Shown piece after piece: positions 1 through 9,753 of a DNA stretch of 64,000 nt; within the stretch, counting starts at the first letter, position 1, and the number at the start of each line of letters is the position of its first letter. The notes below the pieces were generated by a model that worked only from the letters and a program-made list of their open reading frames with translations, searched no databases and was not told where the DNA came from. Both the position numbers and the translations under genes were made by a program. Source of the DNA: Streptomyces marokkonensis (GTDB lineage Bacteria; Actinomycetota; Actinomycetes; Streptomycetales; Streptomycetaceae); contig NZ_VSKS01000015.1 in the NCBI RefSeq assembly GCF_008312835.1, positions 62,001 through 126,000 on the forward strand, given 5' to 3'.

Positions 1-596
1 GCGAGCGCACTCCAGGCCGAGGGCGTAATCGACGCCACGGGCGGCCTCCTCGGTGATCCCCCGGCTGAACGGGGAGCCGATCTCCTCGTCCGGCGTTGCC
101 AGGAACACCACCTCGGCGTACTCCGCGGCCCCTTGCTCCTGAAGCAGGTCCAGCGCGGTCAGGCCGGCCAGCAACCCGCCCTTGTCGTCGCTGACTCCTG
201 GCCCGTGGGCACGCGTGCCGTCGAGGGTGAAGGGCCGTTCGGCGGCGGTCCCGTCCGCGAACACGGTGTCCATGTGGGCGGCGAGCAGGATCCTGCGCCC
301 GCCATTCGCCTCTGTGAGACGGCCCGCCTTGCGGGCGACCAGCACGTCGCCCGTGCGGAGGGTGCCGAAGGGTGGGCCGTCCGCGGCAGGCGGCCGGAGC
401 CGTTCGACGGTGAATCCGAGCGACGTCAGGCGCGCCTGCGCCCAGTCGGCGACCGCGTTGACCCCGTCGGGGCTGTACGAGCCGGAGTCGATGGCCACGA
501 GGTCGGCGAGGTCGTGCAGGTAGCGCTGGAGACGGCTGCGGGCCGGGCCGAGCAGGTCGGCGGGGCGGGGCCCGGGTCGCTGCCGGGAGGGGGCGC

Positions 597-600
<4 letters not shown>
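1..600 (-). CDS. M20-family metallopeptidase (5' part; C-terminus outside window)
   Basis: The translation from a GTG start reads as the N-terminal ~200 residues of an M20/M25/M40 zinc hydrolase (glutamate carboxypeptidase / ArgE-like). The metal-binding AAHMDTVF motif is followed by [12 protein letters not shown] with its bridging Asp, and further on by [10 protein letters not shown], the usual catalytic-Glu/metal-Glu pair. The start GTG overlaps the stop of the upstream ABC ATPase gene in a GTGA couple, so it is the last visible gene of the amino-acid transporter operon. It probably hydrolyses an amide or peptide delivered by that importer; the substrate cannot be told from sequence. The gene runs off the left edge. 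Confidence 0.85.
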
Positions 601-1381
<781 letters not shown>

Positions 1382-1385
<4 letters not shown>

Positions 1386-2359
1386 CGGCCCGCCTCCTTG
1401 TTCGTGACGCGGTTTCCCACGCGCGTGGTCCGGGCGACTCCGCCGAGCAGGCGTCGCAGGGGGGAGACGTGCTGGACGCGGGCGGTGCCGCGGCCGTAGC
1501 GGCGCTCCAGCCAGGCCTGCGGGATGCCGAGCAGGGTCACCAGGGCGAGGTACCACAGGCTCGCGACGACGAGCATGGGGATGACCTGGTAGTTCTGGGC
1601 GTACACGTCCTGGATGTTGGACATCAGGTCGTGGGCGGAGATGACCGAGACCAGGGCGGTCATCTTCAGCATGTTGATGGTCTCGTTGCCCATCGGGGGG
1701 ATGATGACGCGCATCGCCTGGGGCAGCACGATCCGGCGCATGGTGAGGGCGGGACGCATGCCCAGCGAGTGCGCGGCCTCGGTCTGTCCCGTGTCGACGG
1801 ACTGGATGCCGGCGCGCACGATCTCGGAGGCGTAGGCGGCCTCGTTGAGCCCGAGGGCGAGCAGTGCCGCGACGGCCGGGGTCAGCAGGGAGTTCGTCTC
1901 GGCCCGGAAGAAGGTGATGTCGGTGAAGGGGACTCCGATCATCACGTACTTGTAGAGGGCGGCCGCGTACCCCCAGAAGATGATCTGCACGAGCAGCGGA
2001 GTGCCGCGGAAGATCCACACGAAGAAGGTGGCGAGCCCGTGGAGGACGGGGCTGGAGGACAGCCGCATGACCGCGATCAGCGTGCCCAGGGCGAGTCCGA
2101 GGACCATGGCGGCGGCGGTCAGCCACAAGGTGGTGAACAGGCCGTCGAAGATGAGGTCGGCGAAGAGGTATTCGCCGACGATGTCCCAGCGCAGGTTGTC
2201 GTTCCTGGCCAGCGAACCGAGCAGCCCGGCCAGGGCGGCCAGGGCCGCCGCGGCGGCCACCCAGCGGCCGTAGTTGCGCACCGGCACGACGACGATGTCC
2301 TCCGCCGCGAGCCCGCGGGCGGGCGCGGCGGTGTCCCGGGGTGTCTTCAGCTCGGCCAT
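1382..2359 (-). CDS. Polar amino-acid ABC transporter permease
   Basis: A 325-residue inner-membrane permease of the HisM/GlnP family. After a cytoplasmic N-terminal stretch and a first membrane segment (about residues 35-52) come the usual permease helices and the EAA-loop sequence [22 protein letters not shown], which contacts the ATPase. [19 protein letters not shown] is typical of amino-acid-type permeases. The ATG lies 2 bp after the stop of the solute-binding protein gene and the end overlaps the ATPase gene. The longer upstream open frame lies over the binding-protein gene and is not part of this protein. Confidence 0.94.
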
Positions 2360-2361
2360 GG

Positions 2362-3309
2362 TCAGTCGACCGCCGCGTTCCTGGTGGCTTCCTTCACGGC
2401 GATGGAGGCGACGCCGTACTTCTCGAAGATCTTGGTCGCGGTGCCGTCGTCGATCAGGGCCTGGAGGGCCTTCTGGATCGCGTCGGTCAGTTCCGGCAGG
2501 TCCTTGCTGACGGCGATGCCGTTGGGCGAGGCGCGGTAACCGCCGGGTGCGGCGGGGTCCTCGACGAGGTCGAAGGTCTTGCCGTCGTCGGCGGTCCTGG
2601 CGGTCCACCCCGCGGCCGGCTTGGTCAGCACCTGGGCGACGACCTTGCCGGAGCGCAGGGCGAGCTGGGCGTCGGAGTCCTTGGGGAAGGTCTGGATGTC
2701 GATCCGGCCGCCGCCGGCCTTCGCACACTCGGCCTGGTGGCTCTTGAGCAGCTCGAGCTGGTTGGTGGCGGTCTGCACGGCCACCTTGTTCCCGCACAGG
2801 TCGTCCAGGGTGGTGATCTTCCCGGGGTTGCCCTCGGCGACGAGGATGCCGGAGCCGGACTGCGAGTAGTCGACGAAGTCGACGACCTTCTGCCGTTCCT
2901 TGTTGTCGGTGATGGCCGACATCGCCGCGTGGAACTTGCCGGCCTGGATGGCCGGGACGATCCCGTCGAACTTCTGCGGGGTGAAGGTGAACCGCACGCC
3001 CAGCTTGGCGCCCAGGGCCTGGCCGAGGTCGTAGTCGAGGCCCGTCAGTTCGCTCTCGCCTTCCTTGACGTACATCTCGAAGGGCGGGTACGGCACGTCG
3101 GTGGCGACCTTGACGGTGCCGGCGTCCTTGATCTCCTCGGGCAGCGTGTCGTGCAGCGCGGGATCCTTCTCGATCGTGACGCCGGCGACGGTGACGCCGC
3201 CATTGGCCGCCGGTGCGGAGTCGTCGCCACTGGAGCAGGCGGTGAGCGCGGTAAGGGCGGTGGTCACTACGGTGGCGGCCGCCAGGCGGCGGACCGTGCG
3301 AGCGTTCAT
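2362..3309 (-). CDS. Family 3 extracellular solute-binding lipoprotein
   Basis: First gene of the importer operon, 315 residues. The N-terminus is a lipoprotein signal peptide: two Arg, a hydrophobic core, then lipobox LTAC with the lipidated Cys at residue 25 followed by SSGDD. The mature part has the family 3 amino-acid-binding pattern, with [13 protein letters not shown] near the start, [15 protein letters not shown], and [35 protein letters not shown]. It captures a polar amino acid outside the membrane and delivers it to the permease. Ligand identity is not deducible. Confidence 0.93.
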   Translation of the reverse strand: MNARTVRRLAAATVVTTALTALTACSSGDDSAPAANGGVTVAGVTIEKDPALHDTLPEEIKDAGTVKVATDVPYPPFEMYVKEGESELTGLDYDLGQALGAKLGVRFTFTPQKFDGIVPAIQAGKFHAAMSAITDNKERQKVVDFVDYSQSGSGILVAEGNPGKITTLDDLCGNKVAVQTATNQLELLKSHQAECAKAGGGRIDIQTFPKDSDAQLALRSGKVVAQVLTKPAAGWTARTADDGKTFDLVEDPAAPGGYRASPNGIAVSKDLPELTDAIQKALQALIDDGTATKIFEKYGVASIAVKEATRNAAVD

Positions 3310-3407
3310 GGCGGATCGGACCTCTCGGGAGCCTTGGCCGGCGGAGGTGCCGCCGACCGCGCTCCGGAAATTACAGAACGCTCATCTTCCTGGCTAGATG
3401 TATCGCA

Positions 3408-3425
3408 CGTTACGTTCAGGTAACG
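3408..3425. promoter_or_regulatory. Inverted repeat in divergent promoter region
   Basis: CGTTAC-N6-GTAACG, a perfect 6-bp inverted repeat about 100 bp upstream of the binding-protein start and about 170 bp upstream of the TetR gene. The surrounding 288-bp gap is unusually A/T-rich for this genome and must hold both promoters. The repeat could be an operator for either direction; the bound protein is unknown. Confidence 0.35.
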
Positions 3426-3597
3426 CGGCGATCGGCGCCCCGTTCACCTCGATCTCCGCCGTTTCACATGGGCTTTCCTGAGGATCGTCGGGTCCTGTCG
3501 AAAGAATCTGGCGATACATATTCCCGATGGAGCACCCAGGCTGTACCGTCCGCTAGCACATCTGACCCACCCCCCGACGGACCCAAGGAGAGACATC

Positions 3598-4260
3598 GTG
3601 GAGGACACGCCGTTCGCCGAGGCTTCGGACCGTCCCGGAGTCGCGCTGCCGCCCCGCGAGGCATGGCGGAGAAAGATGCGCGACGACGTCCTGGACGCGG
3701 CACGCGCCATGGCGGCCGAGAAGGGCTGGGACTCCGTGAGCCTGTCGCAGGTGGCATCCCGCGCCGAGGTGTCACGGCCCACGGTGTACAAGGAGTTCGG
3801 CAGCCGCGGCGGTCTGAGCCGGGCGCTGGTGCACCGTGAGGCGGAGCGCTTCCTCATCGGCGTGGACCGGGCCCTGCAACAGCCGGCACCGACCGCGTCG
3901 GACGCGTTGGCCGCCGCCGTCCTGTACGCCCTGGAGGAGGCCCGGGAGAACGTGCTCGTCGCCTCGGTGGTGAAGGCTGCCCGCGACGGCACGGACTCGC
4001 TGCTCCCCTACCTGACGGCACGCTCGGAACCGGTCGTCACGGGGGCACGGCTCCTGGTGCGGTCGTGGTGCCAGGCCCATTACCAGCGGTCCGACACCGT
4101 ACGGACGGATCAGGCGGCGGACGTCATCGTGCGCCTGACCCTCTCGTACATCGTGCTGCCTCCGGCCGACCACACGCTGCGCGAGTCGGCCGAGCTCATC
4201 ACCGCGGCGGCCCTGGGGGTGCTGTCCGTGGACACGGGTCCGTCACCCGCCACGGGCTGA
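3598..4260 (+). CDS. TetR-family regulator beside alkane monooxygenase
   Basis: A 220-residue regulator. The N-terminal helix-turn-helix runs over DAARAMAAEKGWDSVSLSQ, VASRAEVSRPTVYKEFGSRGGL, the classic TetR layout. The C-terminal ligand domain lacks an obvious named match. The GTG start is supported by AAGGAG seven bases upstream. The next gene on the same strand is an alkB-type monooxygenase, so by position it probably controls that gene; regulators of this type commonly repress alkB. A perfect inverted repeat overlaps this gene's stop codon and is a candidate operator for the downstream gene. Confidence 0.88.
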   Translation: MEDTPFAEASDRPGVALPPREAWRRKMRDDVLDAARAMAAEKGWDSVSLSQVASRAEVSRPTVYKEFGSRGGLSRALVHREAERFLIGVDRALQQPAPTASDALAAAVLYALEEARENVLVASVVKAARDGTDSLLPYLTARSEPVVTGARLLVRSWCQAHYQRSDTVRTDQAADVIVRLTLSYIVLPPADHTLRESAELITAAALGVLSVDTGPSPATG

Positions 4261-4271
4261 CGGAACGTCAG
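4257..4271 (+). promoter_or_regulatory. Candidate TetR operator and -35 region ahead of alkB
   Basis: CTGACG-GAA-CGTCAG is a perfect 6-bp inverted repeat that includes the TetR gene stop codon. A consensus TTGACA lies 5 bases further on (4276-4281), although no good -10 is seen at the right distance. The alkB start is ~95 bp downstream, so the site fits an operator/promoter for that gene. Inferred from symmetry and position only. Confidence 0.45.
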
Positions 4272-4366
4272 AACATTGACAGGGCGTCCCCGATTGTCAG
4301 CGGCGGCCGTCGGTGCCACTCTCTGCCGGGTCTCCGCATCCCGAACGCCCGCAAGGAGCACAGCCG

Positions 4367-5533
4367 ATGACCGCACCGTCGACGACGCCTCCCGCGTCCC
4401 CCGCGGGCACACCCTGGCGCGACCGCAAGCGCTACGCATGGCTGCTCGGCCTTGCCGTCCCCACGCTGCCCTTCCAGGCCGCGGCGCTGGTCGCCGTCAG
4501 CGACTGGCGGGCGCTGTGGTGGTGGGGACCGTTCTTCGCCTTCGTGATCATCCCGCTGCTCGACGCGCTGATCGGCCCGGACCAAGAGAACCCACCCGAC
4601 GAGGCGATCCCGCTGCTCGAGGAGGACCGCTACTACCGCTGGTGCACGTATCTGTACCTGCCCCTGCAGTACGCCGGACTGCTGTACGCGTGTCTGCTGT
4701 GGTCCGACGGCATGAGCGTGCCGGATGCGCTGGGTCTCGCCGCCACGGTGGGTGTCGTCGCCGGTGTCGCCATCAACACGGCCCACGAGCTCGGGCACAA
4801 GCGGGAGACGGTGGAACGCCGTCTGGCCCGCCTCGCGCTGGCCCAGTCCGCCTACGGTCACTTCTACGTCGAGCACAACCATGGCCACCACATCCGTGTG
4901 GCGACACCCGAGGACCCCGCCAGTTCGCGGCTCGGTGAGAGCCTGTGGGCGTTCCTGCCGCGGACGGTCGCGGGGAGCGTGCGGTCGGCCTGGCGCCTGG
5001 AGGCCCGTCGTCTGAACCGCCGCCGGCACCGCGCCTGGTCGCACCGCAACGACGTGCTGACCGCGTGGGCACTGACCGCCCTGATCTTCGCCACGCTCGC
5101 CGCCGCCTTCGGGCCGGTGGTCCTGCCCTACCTGCTCGTCCAGGCGGCGTGCGGCGTCCTGCTGCTGGAGACGGTCAACTACCTCGAGCACTACGGTCTG
5201 TTGCGCGAACGCCGCCGGGACGGGCGGTACGAGCGGGTCGCCCCGCGCCACAGCTGGAACAGCAACAACACCACCAGCAACATCTTCCTGTACCAACTGC
5301 AGCGGCACTCCGACCACCACGCGAACCCGCTGCGCCGCTACCAGACACTGCGCCACTTCGACGAGGCACCCCAGCTGCCCTCCGGCTACGCCTCGATGAT
5401 CGTGCTGGCGTGGGTGACCCCGCTGTGGCGCCGGGTGATGGACCCGAAGGTGCTGGCGCACTACGGAGGCGACGCGAGCCGGGCCAACCTGCACCACCGG
5501 CGTGCGGAGCACCAAGGCGCGCGATCCCGATGA
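4367..5533 (+). CDS. alkB: AlkB-type alkane 1-monooxygenase
   Basis: A 388-residue integral-membrane non-heme di-iron hydroxylase that oxidises the terminal methyl of medium-chain alkanes or similar alkyl chains, with electrons from rubredoxin. All histidine boxes are present: HELGHK (140-145), EHNHGHH (169-175), NYLEHYG (271-277) and LQRHSDHH (311-318). Several hydrophobic segments precede and separate them. The ATG has a clear AAGGAG upstream; longer versions lack a site. No rubredoxin or rubredoxin reductase gene follows, unlike many alkB operons. A role in tailoring the nearby polyketide cannot be excluded, but 10 kb of unrelated genes lie between. Confidence 0.93.
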   Translation: MTAPSTTPPASPAGTPWRDRKRYAWLLGLAVPTLPFQAAALVAVSDWRALWWWGPFFAFVIIPLLDALIGPDQENPPDEAIPLLEEDRYYRWCTYLYLPLQYAGLLYACLLWSDGMSVPDALGLAATVGVVAGVAINTAHELGHKRETVERRLARLALAQSAYGHFYVEHNHGHHIRVATPEDPASSRLGESLWAFLPRTVAGSVRSAWRLEARRLNRRRHRAWSHRNDVLTAWALTALIFATLAAAFGPVVLPYLLVQAACGVLLLETVNYLEHYGLLRERRRDGRYERVAPRHSWNSNNTTSNIFLYQLQRHSDHHANPLRRYQTLRHFDEAPQLPSGYASMIVLAWVTPLWRRVMDPKVLAHYGGDASRANLHHRRAEHQGARSR

Positions 5534-5814
5534 CAGAAGGTCTCGGACACCTCACTGCGCGGTCTGACGGCGACCTGTGGCCGGCGTGGTCTAGCCCAGC
5601 ACAGGAAACGGCCAATTCGTCCCAGGGTGGCCGACAAGTGACCTCGTGCGAGCGATTCGGGGCCGCACAGTCCGTTCGGGTGGCAGGACCGCCCGGGTCT
5701 CCGTTGTGATGCAGGACCACGGAACTGTCGAACCGAACTGGACCAGCTATCGGCGGGTGCCGCCGGGGGCGGAATGGCCGCCGCAGCCGCAGCCGCAGCC
5801 GCTCAAGGCTCCGG

Positions 5815-6948
5815 TCAGTCAGGACGAAGAGGTCGTGGGCCGGTGTGCCGGCGGCGCACGGCCAGGGCCGCGATGTCATCGTCGAGCCTTCCGCCCGCGT
5901 AGCGGAGCAGATCCGCGTGCAGCCGGTCCAGCAGCTCACGAGGCGGTGCCTGGTTGTGCTGCCGCGCCCAGTCCGCAAGCGGGAAGAACTCGCCGGCTCG
6001 GTCGCGGGTCTCCGTCACGCCGTCGGTGTAGAGCAGCATCTGGTCGCCCGGGACGAAGGCGACGGTGTCGACGTAGTAGTGGTCGCCCAGGAGTACCGAG
6101 AGGTTGAGGGGGGTCGAGGTGAGGGTGGGCTCGAGAACGTGGATCCGCCCTCCGCGCACGAACACCGGTGGTGGGTGACCGCAGTTGAGGATTCTGACCT
6201 GCTGCCTGTCGTGCGGGATCTCGGCGATCAGCACGGTGGCGAAGTGCTCCGTCTGATCATCAGCGGGAACCGCGGCGCTGTAGCGGGAAATGGTGATCTG
6301 GAGCCGACGGATGATGGCTTCGAGGTCGGGCTGGTCGTACGCGTTCTCCCGGAAGCAGTTGATCACTGCGGAGGCGGCCCCCACTGCCGACAGGCCCTTG
6401 CCGCGCACGTCACCGATGAGCAGCCGGACTCCGTACGGCGTGTCGGCGGCCTCGTAGAAGTCGCCTCCGATCCGGGCCTGCTCCTGCGCCGCCAGATACA
6501 GCGACTCGAGCTCGACGTCCTGGACTCGGTGCGGCAGCGGCCGCAGCAGTACCTTCTGAGCCGCGTCGGCGACGAGCCGAACCTGGAAAAGCGTCTCCTC
6601 CCGCTGGAGCCGCAGGTGGCTCGCGTACGCGGCCGCCATGGTGACGGCGATGATCGCGGCAGCCGTGTACGGCGTCCCCAGATCGGCGTAGATGAAGCTG
6701 AGGCCGATCATGATCAGCAGGCAGGACGCACCCAGCAGGACTGTCGGGAAGACGGGCCACAGTGCGGCGGCGAGGGCGGGTGCCGCGGGCAGCAGGCGGC
6801 TGAAGGCGATCTCCCTCGGCGTGGAGAACGCCAGGCCGGCGATGAGGATGGTGACGAGCACCGGTGACAGCAGCACGGCTTCCCGCTGGCCATCGTTCGG
6901 ACGATGGCGGCGCCGGAGCCGTCCTGAGCTGATCACAAAACGGATCAT
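5815..6948 (-). CDS. Membrane-anchored SpoIIE/RsbU-type PP2C phosphatase
   Basis: 377 residues. About four hydrophobic segments occupy residues 25-115, followed by a helical linker and a PP2C-like SpoIIE domain with the metal-binding motifs GGDFYEA, LLIGDVRGKGLSA, LLYTDGVTETRDRAGEFFP and LDDDIAALAVRRR. Such enzymes dephosphorylate anti-sigma-factor antagonists or related regulatory proteins in actinomycetes. No partner anti-sigma or STAS gene is adjacent, so the target is unknown. It converges with alkB across a ~280-bp gap with no clear terminator. Its own promoter should lie just upstream, in the gap holding the nuclease remnant. Confidence 0.9.
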   Translation of the reverse strand: MIRFVISSGRLRRRHRPNDGQREAVLLSPVLVTILIAGLAFSTPREIAFSRLLPAAPALAAALWPVFPTVLLGASCLLIMIGLSFIYADLGTPYTAAAIIAVTMAAAYASHLRLQREETLFQVRLVADAAQKVLLRPLPHRVQDVELESLYLAAQEQARIGGDFYEAADTPYGVRLLIGDVRGKGLSAVGAASAVINCFRENAYDQPDLEAIIRRLQITISRYSAAVPADDQTEHFATVLIAEIPHDRQQVRILNCGHPPPVFVRGGRIHVLEPTLTSTPLNLSVLLGDHYYVDTVAFVPGDQMLLYTDGVTETRDRAGEFFPLADWARQHNQAPPRELLDRLHADLLRYAGGRLDDDIAALAVRRRHTGPRPLRPD

Positions 6949-7099
6949 ATCGGGATGATGAGGGCATTGATTTGCGACAGCGCTGGTGCTGGTGTCCGGT
7001 GATCCGCTGCTTGTACGGTTGTCCAGCTCGGTCGGACGGCGGTGTGCGGATTGCGGACCGCCGACTCGAAGGTGTCGTGTTCCTCCGGCGGCCGCGGCC

Positions 7100-7260
7100 C
7101 CCGTGCACTCCGCGTCGCGGGCGAATTGCCGCCGGAAGCGGGGTCACTTCGTTCCTGCCGGGCACGTCGCTCCACAAGTCCGGATCCTGGGGGAGAAAGG
7201 AGACGTGTCGCCGTCGGGCCGGGTGTTGAGGACCCGGTACGTCCCCCTGATGGCCAGCAT
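7100..7260 (-). pseudogene. Frameshifted remnant of a small nuclease-like gene
   Basis: An ATG opens MLAIRGTYRVLNTRPDGD, which then goes out of frame. The adjacent frame continues VSFLPQDPDLWSDVPGRNEV, and a third frame follows with GGNSP. Restoring one base after GACGGCGACAC joins the first two parts as DGDTVSFLPQ. The joined text looks like the N-terminus of the small SNase-like (thermonuclease-family) proteins of streptomycetes, where a DGDTV/DGDSV motif is standard. Homology is from memory of the family, and the piece beyond the second break is not recognisable. The rest of the ~400-bp gap between the phosphatase and the GAPDH terminator shows nothing else except the phosphatase promoter region. 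Confidence 0.45.
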
Positions 7261-7345
7261 GGCGAGCGGGCCTTGGGCGGAAGTGGCCCCGCACACCTGC
7301 CACCGCGCGCCCTGCGGAACCGGGCTGCCCTGCTTGTGCGACTGG

Positions 7346-7378
7346 GCGCTCCGGCCACCCGACGGGTGGCCGGAGCGC
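7346..7378 (-). terminator. Strong hairpin terminator of gap
   Basis: A perfect 15-bp stem (GCGCTCCGGCCACCC paired with its complement) closes a 3-base loop, about 57 bp beyond the gap stop codon. There is no long T-run, as usual for streptomycete terminators. Confidence 0.85.
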
Positions 7379-7434
7379 TGGAAGGATGTACTGCCGGCGT
7401 GTGTCCGGGGGCGAGGCATCACCCCGGCGTCCGG

Positions 7435-8433
7435 TCAGCCGGTGGCGAGGAACTCGAGCGTGTCGATCACGCGGTTCGAGAAGCCCCACTCGTTGTCGTA
7501 CCACGCGACCACCTTGACGTGGCGGCCGTCGACGCGGGTGAGGGCCGAGTCGAAGATCGACGAGGCGGGGTTGCCCACGATGTCGGAGGACACGAGCGGG
7601 TCGTCCGAGTATTCGAGGATGCCGGCGAGCGGCCCGTCCGCCGCGGCCCGGTACGCCGCCAGCACGTCGTCGCGCGTCACGTCGCGGGCTACGGTGGTGT
7701 TGAGTTCGACGATCGAGCCCACCGGCACCGGTACGCGGATCGAGTCGCCCGACAGCTTGCCGTCGAGGTTCGGCAGCACCAGGCCGATCGCCTTCGCGGC
7801 GCCGGTCGTGGTCGGCACGATGTTGACGCCGGCGGCCCGGGCGCGACGGGCGTCGCGGTGCGGGCCGTCCTGCAGGTTCTGCTCCTGCGTGTAGGCGTGC
7901 ACCGTCGTCATGAACCCGTGCTCGATACCGGCGAGCTCGTCGAGGACCGCGGCCAGCGGTGCGAGCGCGTTGGTGGTGCAGGAGGCGTTCGAGACGATCG
8001 TGTGCACGGCCGGGTCGTAGGCACCGGTGTTGACCCCGAAGGCGAGCGTGACGTCGGCGCCGTCCGACGGCGCGCTGACGAGTACCTTCTTCGCGCCCGC
8101 GTCGAGGTGGGCCCGGGCGGCCTTGGCCGAGGTGAAGCGGCCGGTGGCTTCCAGGACGATGTCGACGCCGAGTTCGGCCCAGGGCAGCTGCGCCGGTTCG
8201 CGCTCGGCCAGCACCGTGATCCGACGGCCGCCGACGACGAGGACGTCCCCGTCGACGGTCACCGGGCGCCCCAGTCGGCCGGCCGTGCTGTCGAAGGCGA
8301 GCAACCGGGCGAGAGCGGCGGGCTCCGTCAGGTCGTTGACGGCGACGACCTCGAGGGCGCTGTCGCGCTCCAGCAGGGCGCGCAGCACATTGCGTCCGAT
8401 GCGGCCGAATCCGTTGATGGCGATGCGAGTCAT
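7435..8433 (-). CDS. gap: Glyceraldehyde-3-phosphate dehydrogenase, type I
   Basis: 332 residues with the full family pattern: NAD-binding INGFGRIGRNVLRALL at the start, the catalytic SNASCTTN with Cys152, then TTVHAYTQEQNLQD, and the C-terminal WYDNEWGFSNRVIDT. It interconverts glyceraldehyde-3-phosphate and 1,3-bisphosphoglycerate in the cytoplasm. It stands alone, with no pgk or tpi beside it, so it is probably an extra copy rather than the glycolytic operon copy. Its product is the usual donor for FkbH-type loading domains such as the one in PKS1, but the two genes are far apart and a link is speculative. Confidence 0.95.
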   Translation of the reverse strand: MTRIAINGFGRIGRNVLRALLERDSALEVVAVNDLTEPAALARLLAFDSTAGRLGRPVTVDGDVLVVGGRRITVLAEREPAQLPWAELGVDIVLEATGRFTSAKAARAHLDAGAKKVLVSAPSDGADVTLAFGVNTGAYDPAVHTIVSNASCTTNALAPLAAVLDELAGIEHGFMTTVHAYTQEQNLQDGPHRDARRARAAGVNIVPTTTGAAKAIGLVLPNLDGKLSGDSIRVPVPVGSIVELNTTVARDVTRDDVLAAYRAAADGPLAGILEYSDDPLVSSDIVGNPASSIFDSALTRVDGRHVKVVAWYDNEWGFSNRVIDTLEFLATG

Positions 8434-8540
8434 GAGTGATGTCCCTTCCCTTCCCCACCAGGCTCGCTCGCAGCCCACGCCGCTGACAGTGGCGTGATCG
8501 CCACGGTTCACAAGGATCCCGCCACGCCGTGCCGGGCGAG

Positions 8541-9497
8541 CTATTCGCCCCGGGTGAAGGTGCGCCGGTACTCGCTCGGTGTGGTGCCGAGGATGCGCTG
8601 GAAGTGCAGGCGCAGGTTCGCGCCGGTGCCGAGGCCGACATCGGCGGCGATCTGTTCGACGCCGCGCTGCGAGCGTTCGAGCAGTTCGCGGGCCAGGTCG
8701 ACGCGGGCACGCATCACCCACTGCATCGGTGTGCAGCCGGTCTCCTCGACGAAGCGGCGGGAGAACGTGCGCGGCGAGACCCCAGCCTGCCGCGCCAGTA
8801 TGTCGAGGGTGAGGGGCTCTCCGAGCCGGTGCAGCGCCCACTCGCGGGTGGCGGCGAACCGCTCGCCGAGCGGCTCGGGGACGCTGCGCGGCACGTACTG
8901 GGCCTGGCCGCCGCTGCGGTAGGGAGCCGCGACCAGACGCCGGGCCGCGTGGTTGGAAGCGGCCACGCCGAGGTCGCCGCGCAGGATGTGCAGGCACAGG
9001 TCGATGCCGGAGGCGGCGCCGGCCGAGGTGAGCACGCTGCCCTCGTCGACGAACAGCACGTTCTCGTCGACCCGGACGAGCGGATGCCTGGCCGCGAGTG
9101 CCCGCGTGTAGTGCCAGTGCGTCGTGGCGCGCCTACCGTCGAGCAGGCCCGTGGCGGCGAGCGCGAAGGCGCCCGTCGAGATGGCGGCGAGCCGCGCGCC
9201 CCGGTCGTGGGCGTCGATCAGCGCCTCGACGACGGCCTGCGGCGGGTCGTCGCGGTCCGGGAACCGGTAGCCGGGGACGAAGACGAGGTCGGCCCACGCG
9301 AGCGCGTCGAGGCCGTGGGCGACGTAGTACGCGAGGCCGTCGCCGCCGGTCACGAGACCGGGTGTCGCTCCGCACACCCGCACCTCGTACGGCATGCTCG
9401 CACGGGTCGTGAAGACCTGTGCGGGAATGCCGACGTCGAGCGGCTTCGCACCCTCGATCACGAGGATGGCGACGCGATGCGGGCGGGTGGCTGGCAC
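8541..9497 (-). CDS. GlxA-family regulator (DJ-1/PfpI domain + AraC HTH)
   Basis: 318 residues. The N-terminal ~170 form a DJ-1/PfpI-like ligand domain (VAILVIEGAKPLDVGIPAQVF...); at the usual nucleophile elbow the sequence reads AISTGAFALAATGLLDGR with no Cys, as expected for a sensory rather than enzymatic copy. The last ~100 residues are an AraC double helix-turn-helix (LTLDILARQAGVSPRTFSRRF and IAADVGLGTGANLRLHFQR). The GTG start gives the family's normal length. It lies ~107 bp upstream of gap on the same strand and might affect it; no target site is evident. Confidence 0.9.
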   Translation of the reverse strand: MPATRPHRVAILVIEGAKPLDVGIPAQVFTTRASMPYEVRVCGATPGLVTGGDGLAYYVAHGLDALAWADLVFVPGYRFPDRDDPPQAVVEALIDAHDRGARLAAISTGAFALAATGLLDGRRATTHWHYTRALAARHPLVRVDENVLFVDEGSVLTSAGAASGIDLCLHILRGDLGVAASNHAARRLVAAPYRSGGQAQYVPRSVPEPLGERFAATREWALHRLGEPLTLDILARQAGVSPRTFSRRFVEETGCTPMQWVMRARVDLARELLERSQRGVEQIAADVGLGTGANLRLHFQRILGTTPSEYRRTFTRGE

Positions 9498-9681
9498 AGG
9501 AAGAGGTTACGTGGGGCGTGGCGCCGATACGTCCGCTGCACGGGCCGGGCAGGCGGGACGCCGGTCCGGCTCCCTGAGGGGCCCCACCGCCCCCTGGGCC
9601 GGTCCAGGGGTCAGAGGTCCCGGGGCCCGGGCCGTGTGGCCTGTTCTTGCGGGCCCTTTTCCCGCCGTCGGCCGGACGCAA

Positions 9682-9700
9682 GAAGGCTAGCCTCACCTTA
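9682..9700 (+). promoter_or_regulatory. DmdR/IdeR-type iron box upstream of feoA
   Basis: GAAGGCTAGCCTCACCTTA matches the actinomycete iron-box consensus TTAGGTTAGGCTCACCTAA at 14 of 19 positions. It sits 54 bp before feoA. A DtxR-family repressor with Fe2+ would bind here and shut off iron uptake when iron is plentiful. The match and the downstream genes support each other. Confidence 0.8.
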
Positions 9701-9753
9701 CTGACGACTCGGTGGCCGGGATTCCCGCCCGGCAGGGAGCAGCGGAGACGTGG

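Noticed and set aside
6945-7358. 137-codon minus-strand frame upstream of the phosphatase
   Set aside because: It has arbitrary low-complexity composition and overlaps the gap terminator and the nuclease remnant; only a short part might be remnant sequence.
7435-8433. GAPDH as a self-resistance copy or dedicated 1,3-bisphosphoglycerate supplier for FkbH
   Set aside because: It is ~8 kb outside the cluster edge, with unrelated genes between, and its active-site text is standard. Nothing in sequence ties it to the PKS.
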